Shown: positions 1-7,936, counted from the first letter of the stretch. The stretch: 25,378 nt of DNA from an uncultured Lachnospiraceae bacterium (GCA_910585255.1 CAJUEI010000026.1:1-25378), one strand, 5' to 3'. Made by a program: numbers and translations. Notes: a model not told the origin generated them from the letters alone.

Positions 1-1
1 C

Positions 2-133
2 TGCGAGGAAGCCTTAGTGCAAACGGCCCCAGCAGAGAATCTTCTGCTGCTGTTCCCGTCCGGGTTATCATTAGGAGTTTGGATTATAATTCGAATTTTG
101 GTTTTTTCTTTTGTTTCCGGGAATACTTTATAG
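2..133 (+). CDS. possible 3' end of an upstream gene (partial, hydrophobic C-terminus)
   Basis: Reading from base 2, the frame is open to a TAG at 131-133 and encodes about 43 residues. They include a hydrophobic run (GLSLGVWIIIRILVFSFV) that resembles the last membrane segment of a permease. The gene would start outside the window, so the family cannot be named. A second frame is also open here, so this short stretch may be non-coding; I keep it only as a possible partial gene. Confidence 0.3.
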   Translation, partial: CEEALVQTAPAENLLLLFPSGLSLGVWIIIRILVFSFVSGNTL

Positions 134-168
134 TGATAGACTTGGAAAGAAAATGGAGGAATTTTTTT

Positions 169-1152
169 ATGTGTACAGCGATTACTTATAAGACCAAGGA
201 TTTTTATTTTGGCAGAACATTGGATTATAATTATTCTTATGGAGAAGAGGTAACAGTAACACCCCGAAATTATCCGTTTTGTTTTCGAAAGATGGGAAGG
301 ATGGATCGGCATTATGCAATGATTGGAATGGCACATATAGCCCAGAATTATCCGCTTTATTATGATGCAGTGAATGAAAAAGGGCTTGCTATGGCAGGGC
401 TTAATTTTGTTGGAAATGCTTGTTATAACAGTGGGATGCAAGGAAAGGATAATATTGCGGTTTTTGAATTGATCCCGTGGATTCTTGGGAATTGTGCTAC
501 GGTAAAAGAGAGCAGAAGGAAACTGGAACGGATTAATTTGATTTCGGTTCCGTTTAGTGATAGTTTTCCTGTGGCAGAGCTTCATTGGATGATTGCGGAC
601 GAAAAAGAGGCAATTACGTTTGAGATGGTGGAAGGCGGGGTTCGGATTTATGATAATGTCGTTGGAGTACTGGCGAATAATCCGGTTTTTCCTGAGCAGA
701 TGTTCCAGTTGAATAATTATATGAATTTGTCTGCAAAGCCTCCAAAAAATCGTTTTGCAAAAGGGCTGGAACTTACGGCTTACAGCAGAGGAATGGGAGC
801 ACTTGGACTTCCTGGGGATTTGTCTTCTCAGTCTAGGTTTGTAAGAGCCACTTTTGTGAAGATGAATTCGGTATCAGGGGATTCGGAGGAAGAGAGTGTA
901 GGACAGTTTTTTCATATCTTAGGATCGGTGGAACAGCAGAATGGGTGCTGTGAATTGGCAAATGGAGAGTATGAGAAAACAATTTATACTTCCTGCTGTA
1001 ATGGACTCCGCGGCATTTATTATTATACGACTTATGAAAATCGGCAGATTACAGCAGTGGATATGTATAGAGAGGAGTTAGAGGGGAGGATGTTATATCA
1101 TTATCCTTTGATTTGTCAGGAGCAGATTTGGGTACAGAATGAAAAGAGGTAA
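169..1152 (+). CDS. choloylglycine hydrolase family protein (bile salt hydrolase / penicillin V acylase type)
   Basis: This is a 327-residue Ntn-hydrolase that cleaves linear amide bonds, such as those of conjugated bile salts or penicillin V. The chosen ATG has a GGAGGA site 8 bases upstream and puts Cys at position 2, which the family needs as N-terminal nucleophile after Met removal. The frame is open further upstream, but an earlier start would bury that Cys. Conserved residues seen are Cys2, Arg16 and Asp19 (FGRTLDY), Asn79 (AGLNF), Asn170-171 (ANNP) and Arg223 in GLPGDLSSQSRFVR, matching the active-site set of clostridial bile salt hydrolases. Length is typical (about 320-330). No signal peptide is visible, so the protein is probably cytoplasmic. 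The family also contains acyl-homoserine-lactone acylases and penicillin acylases; the gut-type host makes bile salts the likeliest substrate, but this is inferred. Confidence 0.88.
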   Translation: MCTAITYKTKDFYFGRTLDYNYSYGEEVTVTPRNYPFCFRKMGRMDRHYAMIGMAHIAQNYPLYYDAVNEKGLAMAGLNFVGNACYNSGMQGKDNIAVFELIPWILGNCATVKESRRKLERINLISVPFSDSFPVAELHWMIADEKEAITFEMVEGGVRIYDNVVGVLANNPVFPEQMFQLNNYMNLSAKPPKNRFAKGLELTAYSRGMGALGLPGDLSSQSRFVRATFVKMNSVSGDSEEESVGQFFHILGSVEQQNGCCELANGEYEKTIYTSCCNGLRGIYYYTTYENRQITAVDMYREELEGRMLYHYPLICQEQIWVQNEKR

Positions 1153-1201
1153 GTTAGGTTATAGGTTACAAAAAGAATAAAGATGGAGGAACTTCTTGAT
1201 T

Positions 1202-2038
1202 ATGGATAGAAAAGCAACGGCTAGACAGACTTTAGAGATTATGGAAAAGGGGTATTATGAAATTGGGAAAGAGCAGGTGGAGATTGGAGGGTTTCAAACG
1301 GATTCGGTAGAGAGAAGCTTTCTTTTAACGCCGGAGCAGGGAGAGGAACTACTGAGTCGGGTTTCTTTGAAAAAGAGTTCCGCTGGGTCGGACTTGGCTT
1401 CTGAGATTCGGATTTGGAATTGTTCTACGGTGGAGGCTATTTTAAAGCTTACGGCAGAGGGGAAGGAAGCGGCGGTGCTGAATTTTGCCAGTGCAAAGAA
1501 TCCGGGCGGAGGATTTTTAAATGGGGCTATGGCACAGGAGGAAAGTTTGGCGGCTTCTAGCTGTCTCTATCAGACTTTGATTGCTCATGAGGAATATTAT
1601 AAGAAGAATCGGGCATGTGAAAGTATGATGTATACCAATTATGCGATTTATTCGCCGGATGTGGTTTTTTTTCGGGATCAGAGGTTTCAGCTTTTGGAGA
1701 AGCCGGTTTTTGCTTCTGTATTAACGATTCCTGCTGTGAATATGGGGCAGGTTGTGTTAAAAAGGGAAGATATAAGACAGGCGGAACAGGTGATGAAAGA
1801 GAGGATGAAGCTGATACTTGCCGTTTTTGCAGAGCAGGGGTGCAGACATTTAATTTTGGGTGCTTATGGATGCGGGGTTTTTCGAAATGATGTAAGAAAG
1901 GTAGCGGCTTGGTGGAAGGAGCTGCTTAGGAGGTTTTTTCCAGAACAGTTTGAAACGGTTGTATTTGCAGTTTTAGATCGGTCGGCGGATCAGCGTAGTA
2001 TTCAGAGTTTTCAGACTGTTTTTGGGCAGGAGGTTTAG
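1202..2038 (+). CDS. TIGR02452 / DUF2263 family protein, bacterial poly(ADP-ribose) glycohydrolase-like macrodomain
   Basis: This 278-residue protein carries the PARG signature: NPGGGF at about 100-105 followed by AQEES at 111-115, i.e. GGG, seven residues, QEE. In bacterial-type PARG the adjacent glutamates are catalytic and cleave ribose-ribose bonds of poly(ADP-ribose). The later motif GAYGCGVFRND (220-230) is the second conserved loop of the macro fold. The N-terminal helix (KATARQTLEIMEKGYY) is typical of this family. The ATG at 1202 has GGAGGA 11 bases upstream; a TTG at 1196, in frame and 5 bases from the same site, is an alternative start. It follows the amidase gene by about 50 bases in the same direction and could share its transcript. 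Its bacterial substrate is not known; ADP-ribosylated protein or DNA is possible. Confidence 0.85.
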   Translation: MDRKATARQTLEIMEKGYYEIGKEQVEIGGFQTDSVERSFLLTPEQGEELLSRVSLKKSSAGSDLASEIRIWNCSTVEAILKLTAEGKEAAVLNFASAKNPGGGFLNGAMAQEESLAASSCLYQTLIAHEEYYKKNRACESMMYTNYAIYSPDVVFFRDQRFQLLEKPVFASVLTIPAVNMGQVVLKREDIRQAEQVMKERMKLILAVFAEQGCRHLILGAYGCGVFRNDVRKVAAWWKELLRRFFPEQFETVVFAVLDRSADQRSIQSFQTVFGQEV

Positions 2039-2060
2039 AAAGAGAGAGGAATAGAAGGAA

Positions 2061-2122
2061 GAATCGAAATCTTTTTTTGAGTTTGAAATTGGAAACTCAA
2101 AGAAAGGTTTCGATTCTTTTTT
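2061..2122. terminator. rho-independent terminator between convergent genes
   Basis: A 24-base arm starting GAATCGAAAT pairs, with two G-U or mismatch positions, to an arm ending TTTCGATTC. The loop is about 8 bases and TTTTTT follows on the plus strand. It lies between the plus-strand PARG-like gene and the minus-strand histidine kinase. The minus-strand side is pyrimidine-rich rather than a clean T-run, so it is surest for the plus-strand transcript. Confidence 0.8.
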
Positions 2123-2139
2123 GTTTTAGAGAGATAGGA

Positions 2140-3432
2140 CTATAGAGACGGAATGGGGATTAGGATTTTTAGGGTGAACAGATCTTGTTCTGTTTTAATA
2201 TGGCATTGTCCTTCATATTGTTCGACTGCTTTTTGGATGTTGGAGAGTCCAAAGCCGTGTAAAAGGGAGTCTGTTTTTGTGGTTTGTCTTGAAAGTACCG
2301 GGATGGTATGGTTTTCTATAATAATAATTAACAGATCTTGAATTCGGTTTCCTTTTATGGTGATGAGTCTTTGGTCGTTGGGAAGTTTTTCGCTTGCTTC
2401 AATGGCATTGTCGAGTGCATTGCCGAAAATAGTACTGATATCAAGCGGATCGATAAAGGTACTGTCTTGAAAGGAAAGGACAGCACTGAAATCGATTTGC
2501 TTTTTTTGTGCGATTTTGGCTTTGTCTCGAATAATAATGTCTAAGAATTCATTTCCTGTGTGATAATAGTTTTCATATTCTTGAATTTGGCTTTGCAGTT
2601 TTTCAATGGAAGTCTGCAGCTCTTGTTTGTCCTTTGCCTGTGCCTGCAGGATTAAAATATGGTTTTTTAAGTCATGGTAAACACGGCAGATTCGTTCTTC
2701 ACTTTGGACTTTTTCTTGGTAATAGGTTTGTTTCATCTCTAGTTCCTGGGCATGGTAGGCTGTCTGTACGGAGTTGCAGATATAGGAGGCTAGATAGATG
2801 CATCCAAAAGCGGAGAAAATAGAGGCAGCACAGATCGGATAGGTGATAGTTGGGTCCTCTGGCATAAAATAAAGAATAGTAAAGATGGATACAAAGGGTG
2901 ACAGCATAAGGGCATCTAAAATAAGCCACATTTTAATGGTTAAATTTGATACGATTTGGGAGAGGTATTTTTTAAATAACAGCCATGTAGTCAGCCAAAA
3001 CAGAAGGCGTAAAAACAGGGACAGAGTGTGAATGGATGTGCTAAGAAGCAGTTCTTCCTGTGTCCATTCTGAGGAGGAGATGCCGGAGAGGTTTGTAATG
3101 GAAAAGAAACTTCTCATGCCAATATATTGTGTAAAGTAGTTTACGGCGATTAAGGAGGGATAGAAGATTAAAATGGAGGTTGCCTTTTCTATCCATTGTC
3201 CTCTGTGGAATACCGTTATATAGAGGATAAATCCTAAAAGGACTCCTAAAAGATTGTCTAGATCGTTTGAGTAGATCGGTACGGTAGATAGTAGATTGCA
3301 TGCAAAAAAGGCAAGAATCCGCATAAGCAGGTTTTTGCGTAACGGCAGGAAGGCAAGAATAATTTGAAAGAAAACAAAGTTATAACACCAGGAAAATATA
3401 AAAGAAAGATGGTCTAAAAATGATATCGTCAT
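2140..3432 (-). CDS. AgrC/GHKL-type membrane sensor histidine kinase
   Basis: This 430-residue sensor kinase signals to the LytTR regulator encoded just upstream. Residues 1-220 are strongly hydrophobic with about six membrane segments and little extracytoplasmic domain, as in peptide-sensing AgrC/BlpH-type kinases. A cytoplasmic helix (225-290) contains the phospho-acceptor motif CRVYHDLKNH, with His253. The C-terminal GHKL ATPase domain shows the N box GNALDNAIEA (337-346) and the G box HGFGLSN (392-398). The ATG at 3432 has GGGGAG upstream and overlaps the regulator's TGA stop as ATGA, so the two are translationally coupled; an upstream ATT start is much less likely. No AgrB/AgrD-like peptide gene is seen nearby, so the ligand is unknown. 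Confidence 0.9.
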   Translation of the reverse strand: MTISFLDHLSFIFSWCYNFVFFQIILAFLPLRKNLLMRILAFFACNLLSTVPIYSNDLDNLLGVLLGFILYITVFHRGQWIEKATSILIFYPSLIAVNYFTQYIGMRSFFSITNLSGISSSEWTQEELLLSTSIHTLSLFLRLLFWLTTWLLFKKYLSQIVSNLTIKMWLILDALMLSPFVSIFTILYFMPEDPTITYPICAASIFSAFGCIYLASYICNSVQTAYHAQELEMKQTYYQEKVQSEERICRVYHDLKNHILILQAQAKDKQELQTSIEKLQSQIQEYENYYHTGNEFLDIIIRDKAKIAQKKQIDFSAVLSFQDSTFIDPLDISTIFGNALDNAIEASEKLPNDQRLITIKGNRIQDLLIIIIENHTIPVLSRQTTKTDSLLHGFGLSNIQKAVEQYEGQCHIKTEQDLFTLKILIPIPSL

Positions 3433-4148
3433 AATAAATCTCCCCAATATTCGGTTAATCGTTCAGTGAATTCTTTTCGCTTTGGTTGGCTGATAGGAAT
3501 GGTTTCTCCGGTGATTAGAGTGATTTCTAATTTTTTAATGTTTTTGATATAGGCAAGGTTTACAAGGTAACTGGTATGGCAGCGGGCAAAGCCTTTTTCC
3601 TCTAGAATTCGTTCCATTTCTTTCATGTTTTTATAGCAGAGAATGGGTTCTTTTGATTCCGTCTCTGTGTGCAGAAGAAGGTTTCGGTTAAAGGTTTCAA
3701 TATAGCGTAAGGATTTTAGGAAAATTTTGTATTTGCCGGTATGGTTGGCAACAATGATAGAGGGATTGTTGTCTTTTTGGTGCTTTTTTAGCCATTGGTT
3801 TAGTTCGGTTTTTAGGCGGAGGTATTTAATTGGTTTGATGATATAATTTGTGGCTTGATATCGGTAGCCTTCTAGACTGTATTGTGTCAGAGTAGTTAGG
3901 AAAATAATACTGACGTTTTCATCTAGTTGGCGGATGTGTTCTGCGGTACGCAAGCCGTTGACACGTTTCATTTGGATATCTAGAAAGATTAGGTCAATGG
4001 TGGGATCGTATTTTTCAATCAGTTCCATGCCGTCATAGTAGGGGGTGATTTTGATTTCTTTATTCATTTCGGCGGCGTATTGTTCTAATAGGGTGGTTAG
4101 ATAGGTAACAAAATCTTTTTCATCGTCACAGATTGATATGTGTAACAT
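3429..4148 (-). CDS. LytTR-family response regulator (AgrA/LytR type)
   Basis: This 239-residue regulator has an N-terminal receiver domain and a C-terminal LytTR DNA-binding domain. Receiver residues are Asp8-Asp9 (ICDDE), phospho-acceptor Asp57 in IFLDIQM, Thr85 and Lys105 (IIKPIKYL). The LytTR domain (about 135-235) shows LRYIETFNRNLLLHT and FARCHTSYLVN. I chose the ATG at 4148, which has GGAGA eight bases upstream and begins MLHISICDDE. The frame runs on upstream, but that part is read from the promoter and the neighbouring structured repeat and is not protein-like. The gene is first in a two-gene minus-strand operon with the sensor kinase. A promoter is visible at 4195-4223. Confidence 0.92.
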   Translation of the reverse strand: MLHISICDDEKDFVTYLTTLLEQYAAEMNKEIKITPYYDGMELIEKYDPTIDLIFLDIQMKRVNGLRTAEHIRQLDENVSIIFLTTLTQYSLEGYRYQATNYIIKPIKYLRLKTELNQWLKKHQKDNNPSIIVANHTGKYKIFLKSLRYIETFNRNLLLHTETESKEPILCYKNMKEMERILEEKGFARCHTSYLVNLAYIKNIKKLEITLITGETIPISQPKRKEFTERLTEYWGDLL

Positions 4149-4194
4149 AGTGCTATTCTCCATTTGGTTATTTTTTACATATGATTCTGGAAGT

Positions 4195-4223
4195 ATTGTA
4201 CTATATTTTTTGGGGATTTTCAA
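4195..4223 (-). promoter_or_regulatory. promoter of the LytTR regulator / sensor kinase operon
   Basis: Read on the minus strand, TTGAAA (4223-4218) and TACAAT (4200-4195) are separated by exactly 17 bases. The predicted start is about 40 bases upstream of the regulator ATG. It sits between the gene and the structured repeat at 4244-4490. Confidence 0.7.
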
Positions 4224-4243
4224 GAGAGGGAATTGGGGGATCC

Positions 4244-4490
4244 GGGGAGGACGCCAAAGTATATCAGAGACACGCTGCTCCGCTCTGCGGAAAGTAAGAA
4301 CGTCTAATGCTTCTGGGGGCAGGTGTATCCGACCGGACGGATCGGGGTGCAATTCGCCCGTGCAGCGGGCTAAATACACCCCTTTTTTTGCCATTCGGGA
4401 ATGGCAAAAAATCCTAGTGGATCGACAAAAGCATAAGACGTTCTAACTTTCCTCCGAAGTCACAGCGTGCTTCTGATATACTTTGGCTGT
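4244..4490 (+). repeat. structured repeat element, copy A (putative ncRNA of unknown family)
   Basis: This ~245-bp element begins GGGGAGGACGCC and ends TTTGGCTGT. Its outer helix is a perfect 16-bp pairing of 4253-4268 with 4472-4487, extended by 7 bp (CACGCTG 4271-4277 with CAGCGTG 4463-4469). An inner 14-position helix pairs 4299-4312 with 4429-4442, with one A-A mismatch. The core has a small CCGC/GCGG hairpin, ATCCG/CGGAT, a GCCATTC/GAATGGC hairpin and an ATCC-TAGT-GGAT hairpin. Copies B, C and D share the ends and core, while the helix sequences differ compensatorily. No convincing ORF lies within it. I do not recognise the family. Confidence 0.85.
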
Positions 4491-4683
4491 ATTGTCTCAT
4501 AATTTAGGTTTTTTTGACTGATTTAGATTTTTGGTTTTGGGGGTGGAGATCGGAATAGGAAAGTGGTTTTTGTTACTGTTTGTTTAGGAAGGCGGGGATG
4601 CTCTTTGCTGAAAAAGGGTTGTGTTTATGATCGAAATGGCAAGTTAGCCAGAATAGAGAATAAGGAAAAGGAGAAAACGGATT
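4491..4683. other. intergenic leader between repeat copy A and the recombinase gene
   Basis: About 190 bases of T- and G-rich sequence with no ORF, tRNA or clear inverted repeat. A TTGACT at about 4513 has no well-spaced -10 box. An AAGGAG site at 4668-4673 serves the recombinase ATG. Nothing else is supported here. Confidence 0.5.
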
Positions 4684-5274
4684 ATGAGTACAACACAACC
4701 TATTAAAAGTACAGAAGCACTGGAGAGATTTAGAAATTATTATTTTTTGCAGAAACCAAAGCCACGGAATGGTACGCTAATTATATTGGGGTTAAATACA
4801 GCTCTTCGTATTTCTGATGTTCTTCTGTTAAAGTGGGGAGATGTGTATGATGAGGAGAAAGGGAAAGCAAAGGATTATCTGGAAGTGGTAGAGAAAAAAA
4901 CGGGAAAGAATTGCAGGATTGCACTAAATCAGGCTGTGCGTGTTGTTTTGCAGAATTATTGGGAATTTACTTTCCAGGGAAAGGGTTATGAGAGGGAGCA
5001 ATATCTGTTTTTAAGTCAGAAGGGGAAAAATGAGCCTATTAGCCGTTCACAGGCGTATCGAATTATTTGTGCTGCTGCAAAGGCTTCTGGATTGGAGAAA
5101 CATATCAGTTGTCATTCTCTTCGGAAAACGTTTGGATATCATGCTTGGAAACAGGGAACACCTCCGGCACTTTTGATGGATATTTATAATCATTCTTCGT
5201 ATGAAGTAACGAAAAGATATTTGGGGATTGATCAGGAGGAACGGGATGAGGTGTATTTGAAGATTTCTCTTTGA
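4684..5274 (+). CDS. short tyrosine recombinase / site-specific integrase (catalytic domain only)
   Basis: This 196-residue protein is a tyrosine recombinase catalytic domain, which cuts and rejoins DNA through a 3'-phosphotyrosine. Visible catalytic residues are Arg42 (ALRISDVLLLKW), a beta-hairpin Lys at 72 or 75 (EKKTGK), His144 and Arg147 (CHSLRKTFGYH), His170 (YNHSS) and Tyr179 (TKRYLGI), so it looks intact. It lacks most of the N-terminal SAM-like core-binding domain: typical Xer or phage integrases are 290-400 residues, and this starts only about 30 residues before the catalytic fold. The ATG has AAGGAG about 10 bases upstream. It is a lone gene, with a structured repeat 194 bases upstream and a terminator 124 bases downstream. 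No excisionase or att repeat is evident, so its DNA target is unknown. Confidence 0.88.
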   Translation: MSTTQPIKSTEALERFRNYYFLQKPKPRNGTLIILGLNTALRISDVLLLKWGDVYDEEKGKAKDYLEVVEKKTGKNCRIALNQAVRVVLQNYWEFTFQGKGYEREQYLFLSQKGKNEPISRSQAYRIICAAAKASGLEKHISCHSLRKTFGYHAWKQGTPPALLMDIYNHSSYEVTKRYLGIDQEERDEVYLKISL

Positions 5275-5397
5275 GAATGGGGGATTATGTGTGAAATTTG
5301 TTGTTATGTATATCTGGTAAAATGGGATATGGTGGAGGCAGGTTGGATGGATTGTATGTTTGGAATGGGTATGGGAGATTAGATTTGTGTGAATATG

Positions 5398-5425
5398 CTG
5401 CTGCATTATTGGTTTAATGCAGCAG
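5398..5425 (+). terminator. rho-independent terminator after the recombinase gene
   Basis: CTGCTGCATTA pairs perfectly with TAATGCAGCAG around a short loop, and TGTTTTCTTTTG follows on the plus strand. It overlaps the last codons of the convergent AraC-type gene, whose TAA is at 5408-5406. The minus-strand side has no T-run. Confidence 0.75.
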
Positions 5426-6278
5426 TGTTTTCTTTTGTTGGTTTTATTGGATTTTTTATGCGGAATTGGGAAGGGGACAGTCCTGTTTTCTGGTGAAAAA
5501 TTCGGGAAAAATACATGCCGTTTTCGTAGCCGACCGAATTTGCAATTGACTGTATGGAGAGGGAAGTGCTGGTAAGCAGGCGGCAGGCTTCTCGGATACG
5601 GTAACTGGTTAGAAAGTCCTTTGGTGATTGGTTTAGGTGTTCTTTAAATTCTCGAAATAGATGACTTCTGCTGATTCCCAGATAGGCGGCGATATCCTCA
5701 ATGGTGATGGAATACGTGTATTGGGAAGCGATAAAGGAAAGGGCAAGTTCTATATAGGAAGGAGGAGATAGGGAGGACTGTTTGGTGGTGGAGTCTTGGA
5801 TAAATAGGGATAGAGCATGGTAGAGGGAACCTGTCATTTTGGTGTTGTCGGCTAGGGTATTGCCGCGGGATTGATAGATTTCTAGGAAGCAGTTACGGAT
5901 TTGTTCTCTGGATGTACAGTTGTAGAAGACAGGGTTTTCTTTTGAAAAGTCGGTTGCATGGATTAGGGCAGCCGCATCTGTTCCGTGAAAGCCGACCCAG
6001 TAATATTCCCAGGGATCTTTTTCATCGGCGTAGTAGGATACTTCTGTTTCAGGATAGATTAAAAAGGCATCTCCTTTTGTTAGAAGAAAGGTTTGTTCTC
6101 CTGTTTTATAATAGCCTTTTCCTGTATGGATATAGTGAATCAGATAGTGGTTGCGGATACCAGGACCCCATGTGTGGTTGGGATCACATGTTTGAAATCC
6201 TACGTTATAGACATATAGGGATAAGAAGATAGGGTTGTTTGTATGATAAGATTTTTGTATAAATTCGTCTTGCGGCAT
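5406..6278 (-). CDS. AraC family transcriptional regulator
   Basis: This 290-residue regulator has an N-terminal cupin-like sensing domain (about 20-150; HYLIHYIHTGKGYY and DAFLIYPETEVSYY are typical of sugar-responsive AraC proteins) and a C-terminal double helix-turn-helix (about 185-280). The first helix-turn-helix reads ITIEDIAAYLGISRSHLFRE and the second shows IQSIANSVGYENGMYFSRIF followed by GLSPSQFR. The ATG at 6278 has AGAGAGGAA upstream. Twenty-two further in-frame codons lie upstream but overlap the promoter and lack a binding site. No sugar-use operon sits beside it, so the regulon is unknown. Its 3' end overlaps the terminator of the convergent recombinase gene. Confidence 0.92.
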   Translation of the reverse strand: MPQDEFIQKSYHTNNPIFLSLYVYNVGFQTCDPNHTWGPGIRNHYLIHYIHTGKGYYKTGEQTFLLTKGDAFLIYPETEVSYYADEKDPWEYYWVGFHGTDAAALIHATDFSKENPVFYNCTSREQIRNCFLEIYQSRGNTLADNTKMTGSLYHALSLFIQDSTTKQSSLSPPSYIELALSFIASQYTYSITIEDIAAYLGISRSHLFREFKEHLNQSPKDFLTSYRIREACRLLTSTSLSIQSIANSVGYENGMYFSRIFHQKTGLSPSQFRIKNPIKPTKENTAALNQ

Positions 6279-6315
6279 AATGGTTTCCTCTCTAAAAGAA
6301 TAGAATTTATAGGAT

Positions 6316-6344
6316 ATTATAGCATATTTTTGGAGGCAGGGCAA
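6316..6344 (-). promoter_or_regulatory. promoter of the AraC family regulator
   Basis: On the minus strand TTGCCC (6344-6339) is followed after 17 bases by a perfect TATAAT (6321-6316). TGC just before it makes an extended -10. The predicted start is about 30 bases before the ATG at 6278. Confidence 0.7.
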
Positions 6345-6405
6345 TTAGAACATAAGATTGGAGGACGGAAGTCTAGACCGTTTGGAGGGGAGCCTAGACA
6401 ACTTG

Positions 6406-7722
6406 TTATGGAATAACAATAAGAGGATGGGTAAATTCATTGGGGAGAGTGGTATGAAACTTTAGCTCTTGTGTTTTTTGGTAGAGATCCGCAGCGAACA
6501 GATCCTGTTGAAAAAGAGAAAAAGGATCTGTTAAGGCGGGAGATTGTTTATCTGTGAGAATGGTCTGTGCATCTGCTGTTTTGGTAATAAGCGGGATGCG
6601 GGAGCGGGTTTTTATTGCTGTTAGCAGAGCAGAAGAGGACTTGCGGAATCCAAGCAGTCTGGCATAGGAGGGAATACAGAAAAGCAGATGCGTAGGGACG
6701 GCAGTTTTAGGACAATAGGAAAGGCTGGGTTTGATAGAAGGAGCAGCGGTTTTTTTTATATTGAGTAAAATATGAAGCAGACAGCGATAAATTCTGGTCA
6801 AGGTATATTGTTTTGTTTTTAATAACATAGCAAATGATTCAAAGGAAGTAAATTGGGGCAGTTTATGAAAAATTCTTGCTTCTAAATCAGATGAGATATC
6901 CTGATAAACAGAGAGAGGAGAGCCTGTTTCAAGATGAGAGCGGATTTTATAATAAAGAGGCAGGGAGAAGTCATCTGTCTGTATGGGAAAAGAGTGAAGA
7001 TACTCTCTTTTAAAAACAGAAATGGCAGGTTTTGGGATATAAGGAACAACCGCTTCTAAATCAGAGCGGATAATTCTGTCCCGCAGAGCACTAGCAGATG
7101 CAAAGGCAGAAAAAAGTGTTTTATCGTGATAGCCTGCCTGCTGTCTTTTTAAAGTAAGCGGAAGGATAGGGCTTTCTATCTGTCTTAGTGCTTTTAAATA
7201 TTCTAGGGCTAGGATATTGTTGGGTTCAGAGAGAAGGGAATGTAGGATTTCGGAAGAAAATTTTTCCGAAAAAATTTCACAAAAGGTTTTACTTCTAGAT
7301 ACCGGATAGGAGAGACCTTGTTTTAAAAAGGTCTGCAGTTTTTTTTGAAAAGCAGAAGATTCTTCTGTCAGAGCCTCTGCGGCAGACTGTAATAGACTTA
7401 AATTGCCACATTCACTTCCAAAGCATAAAAAGTCAATGACGCCTAATTCTTGAAGCAAAAAAACAGCACCAGATGCAAAATATTCTGCACTTGCACAGGA
7501 AAAGCGGACAGGCAGTTCGATTACTGCATCTGCTCCAGATAAAAGAGCCATTTCTGCTCGAGTATATTTGTCGAATAAAGCGGGAGTTCCTCTCTGTACA
7601 AAATCTCCGCTCATAAGAACCAAGACAAAATCGGCTTGACTAAGCCGCTTTGCTTCTTCTATATGAAAGAGATGTCCGGTATGGAAGGGGTTATATTCTG
7701 CGATTAATCCTACAACTTTCAT
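6406..7722 (-). CDS. tmcAL: tRNA(Met) cytidine acetate ligase TmcAL (YlbM/DUF795 family)
   Basis: TmcAL activates acetate with ATP and acetylates the wobble cytidine (ac4C34) of elongator tRNA-Met. The 438-residue product starts MKVVGLIAEYNPFHTGH, with the HxGH nucleotidyltransferase motif at 14-17. VLMSGDFVQRGTPALFDKYTR follows, then AVIELP and a CFGSECGN motif near residues 95-105; all are hallmarks of this family. Length is slightly above the usual ~400, and the C-terminal third is less conserved. It is divergent from pta, the usual arrangement in Clostridia, and links metabolically since Pta/AckA make acetate. The ribosome binding site before the ATG is weak (AAGGCTGG at a long spacing). 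Confidence 0.92.
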   Translation of the reverse strand: MKVVGLIAEYNPFHTGHLFHIEEAKRLSQADFVLVLMSGDFVQRGTPALFDKYTRAEMALLSGADAVIELPVRFSCASAEYFASGAVFLLQELGVIDFLCFGSECGNLSLLQSAAEALTEESSAFQKKLQTFLKQGLSYPVSRSKTFCEIFSEKFSSEILHSLLSEPNNILALEYLKALRQIESPILPLTLKRQQAGYHDKTLFSAFASASALRDRIIRSDLEAVVPYIPKPAISVFKREYLHSFPIQTDDFSLPLYYKIRSHLETGSPLSVYQDISSDLEARIFHKLPQFTSFESFAMLLKTKQYTLTRIYRCLLHILLNIKKTAAPSIKPSLSYCPKTAVPTHLLFCIPSYARLLGFRKSSSALLTAIKTRSRIPLITKTADAQTILTDKQSPALTDPFSLFQQDLFAADLYQKTQELKFHTTLPNEFTHPLIVIP

Positions 7723-7759
7723 AAGTATTCTGCCAGCCTTTCAGAAGTGATTTTTCAAG

Positions 7760-7788
7760 ACCATAACATAGATTGTAAAAAAAATCAA
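7760..7788 (-). promoter_or_regulatory. candidate promoter of tmcAL
   Basis: On the minus strand TTGATT (7788-7783) and TATGGT (7765-7760) are 17 bases apart, about 40 bases upstream of the tmcAL ATG. Both boxes deviate from consensus, so this is tentative. Confidence 0.4.
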
Positions 7789-7820
7789 GTGTAGAAAAAC
7801 GAAAAAAATTGAAAATAGCC

Positions 7821-7849
7821 TTGTACGTAAAAATTTTTTGAGATATAAT
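7821..7849 (+). promoter_or_regulatory. promoter of pta-ackA
   Basis: TTGTAC (7821-7826) and a perfect TATAAT (7844-7849) are separated by 17 bases. The predicted start near 7856 gives an ~80-base leader before the pta ATG. The -35 is weak; the -10 is clear. Confidence 0.65.
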
Positions 7850-7936
7850 AACAATATCCGTGCATGTAGAACAGGACGTTATTGTACTAGATGCAGCTAT
7901 AAAAATTAGGTACATAAACGAAAGGAGTTATTTATT

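Noticed and set aside
4149..4394. N-terminal extension of the LytTR regulator to an ATG at 4394
   Set aside because: The added 82 residues are translated from the promoter and from the antisense of structured repeat A; the receiver domain begins exactly at the ATG at 4148, which has its own ribosome binding site.
4138..4446. 102-residue ORF across repeat copy A
   Set aside because: It runs through the structured element and the opposite-strand gene start, lacks a ribosome binding site and resembles no protein.
4244..4490. Repeat copies as integron attC sites
   Set aside because: The lengths, the conserved core and the absence of RYYYAAC/GTTRRRY core sites do not fit attC; only the variable-stem and fixed-end design is similar.
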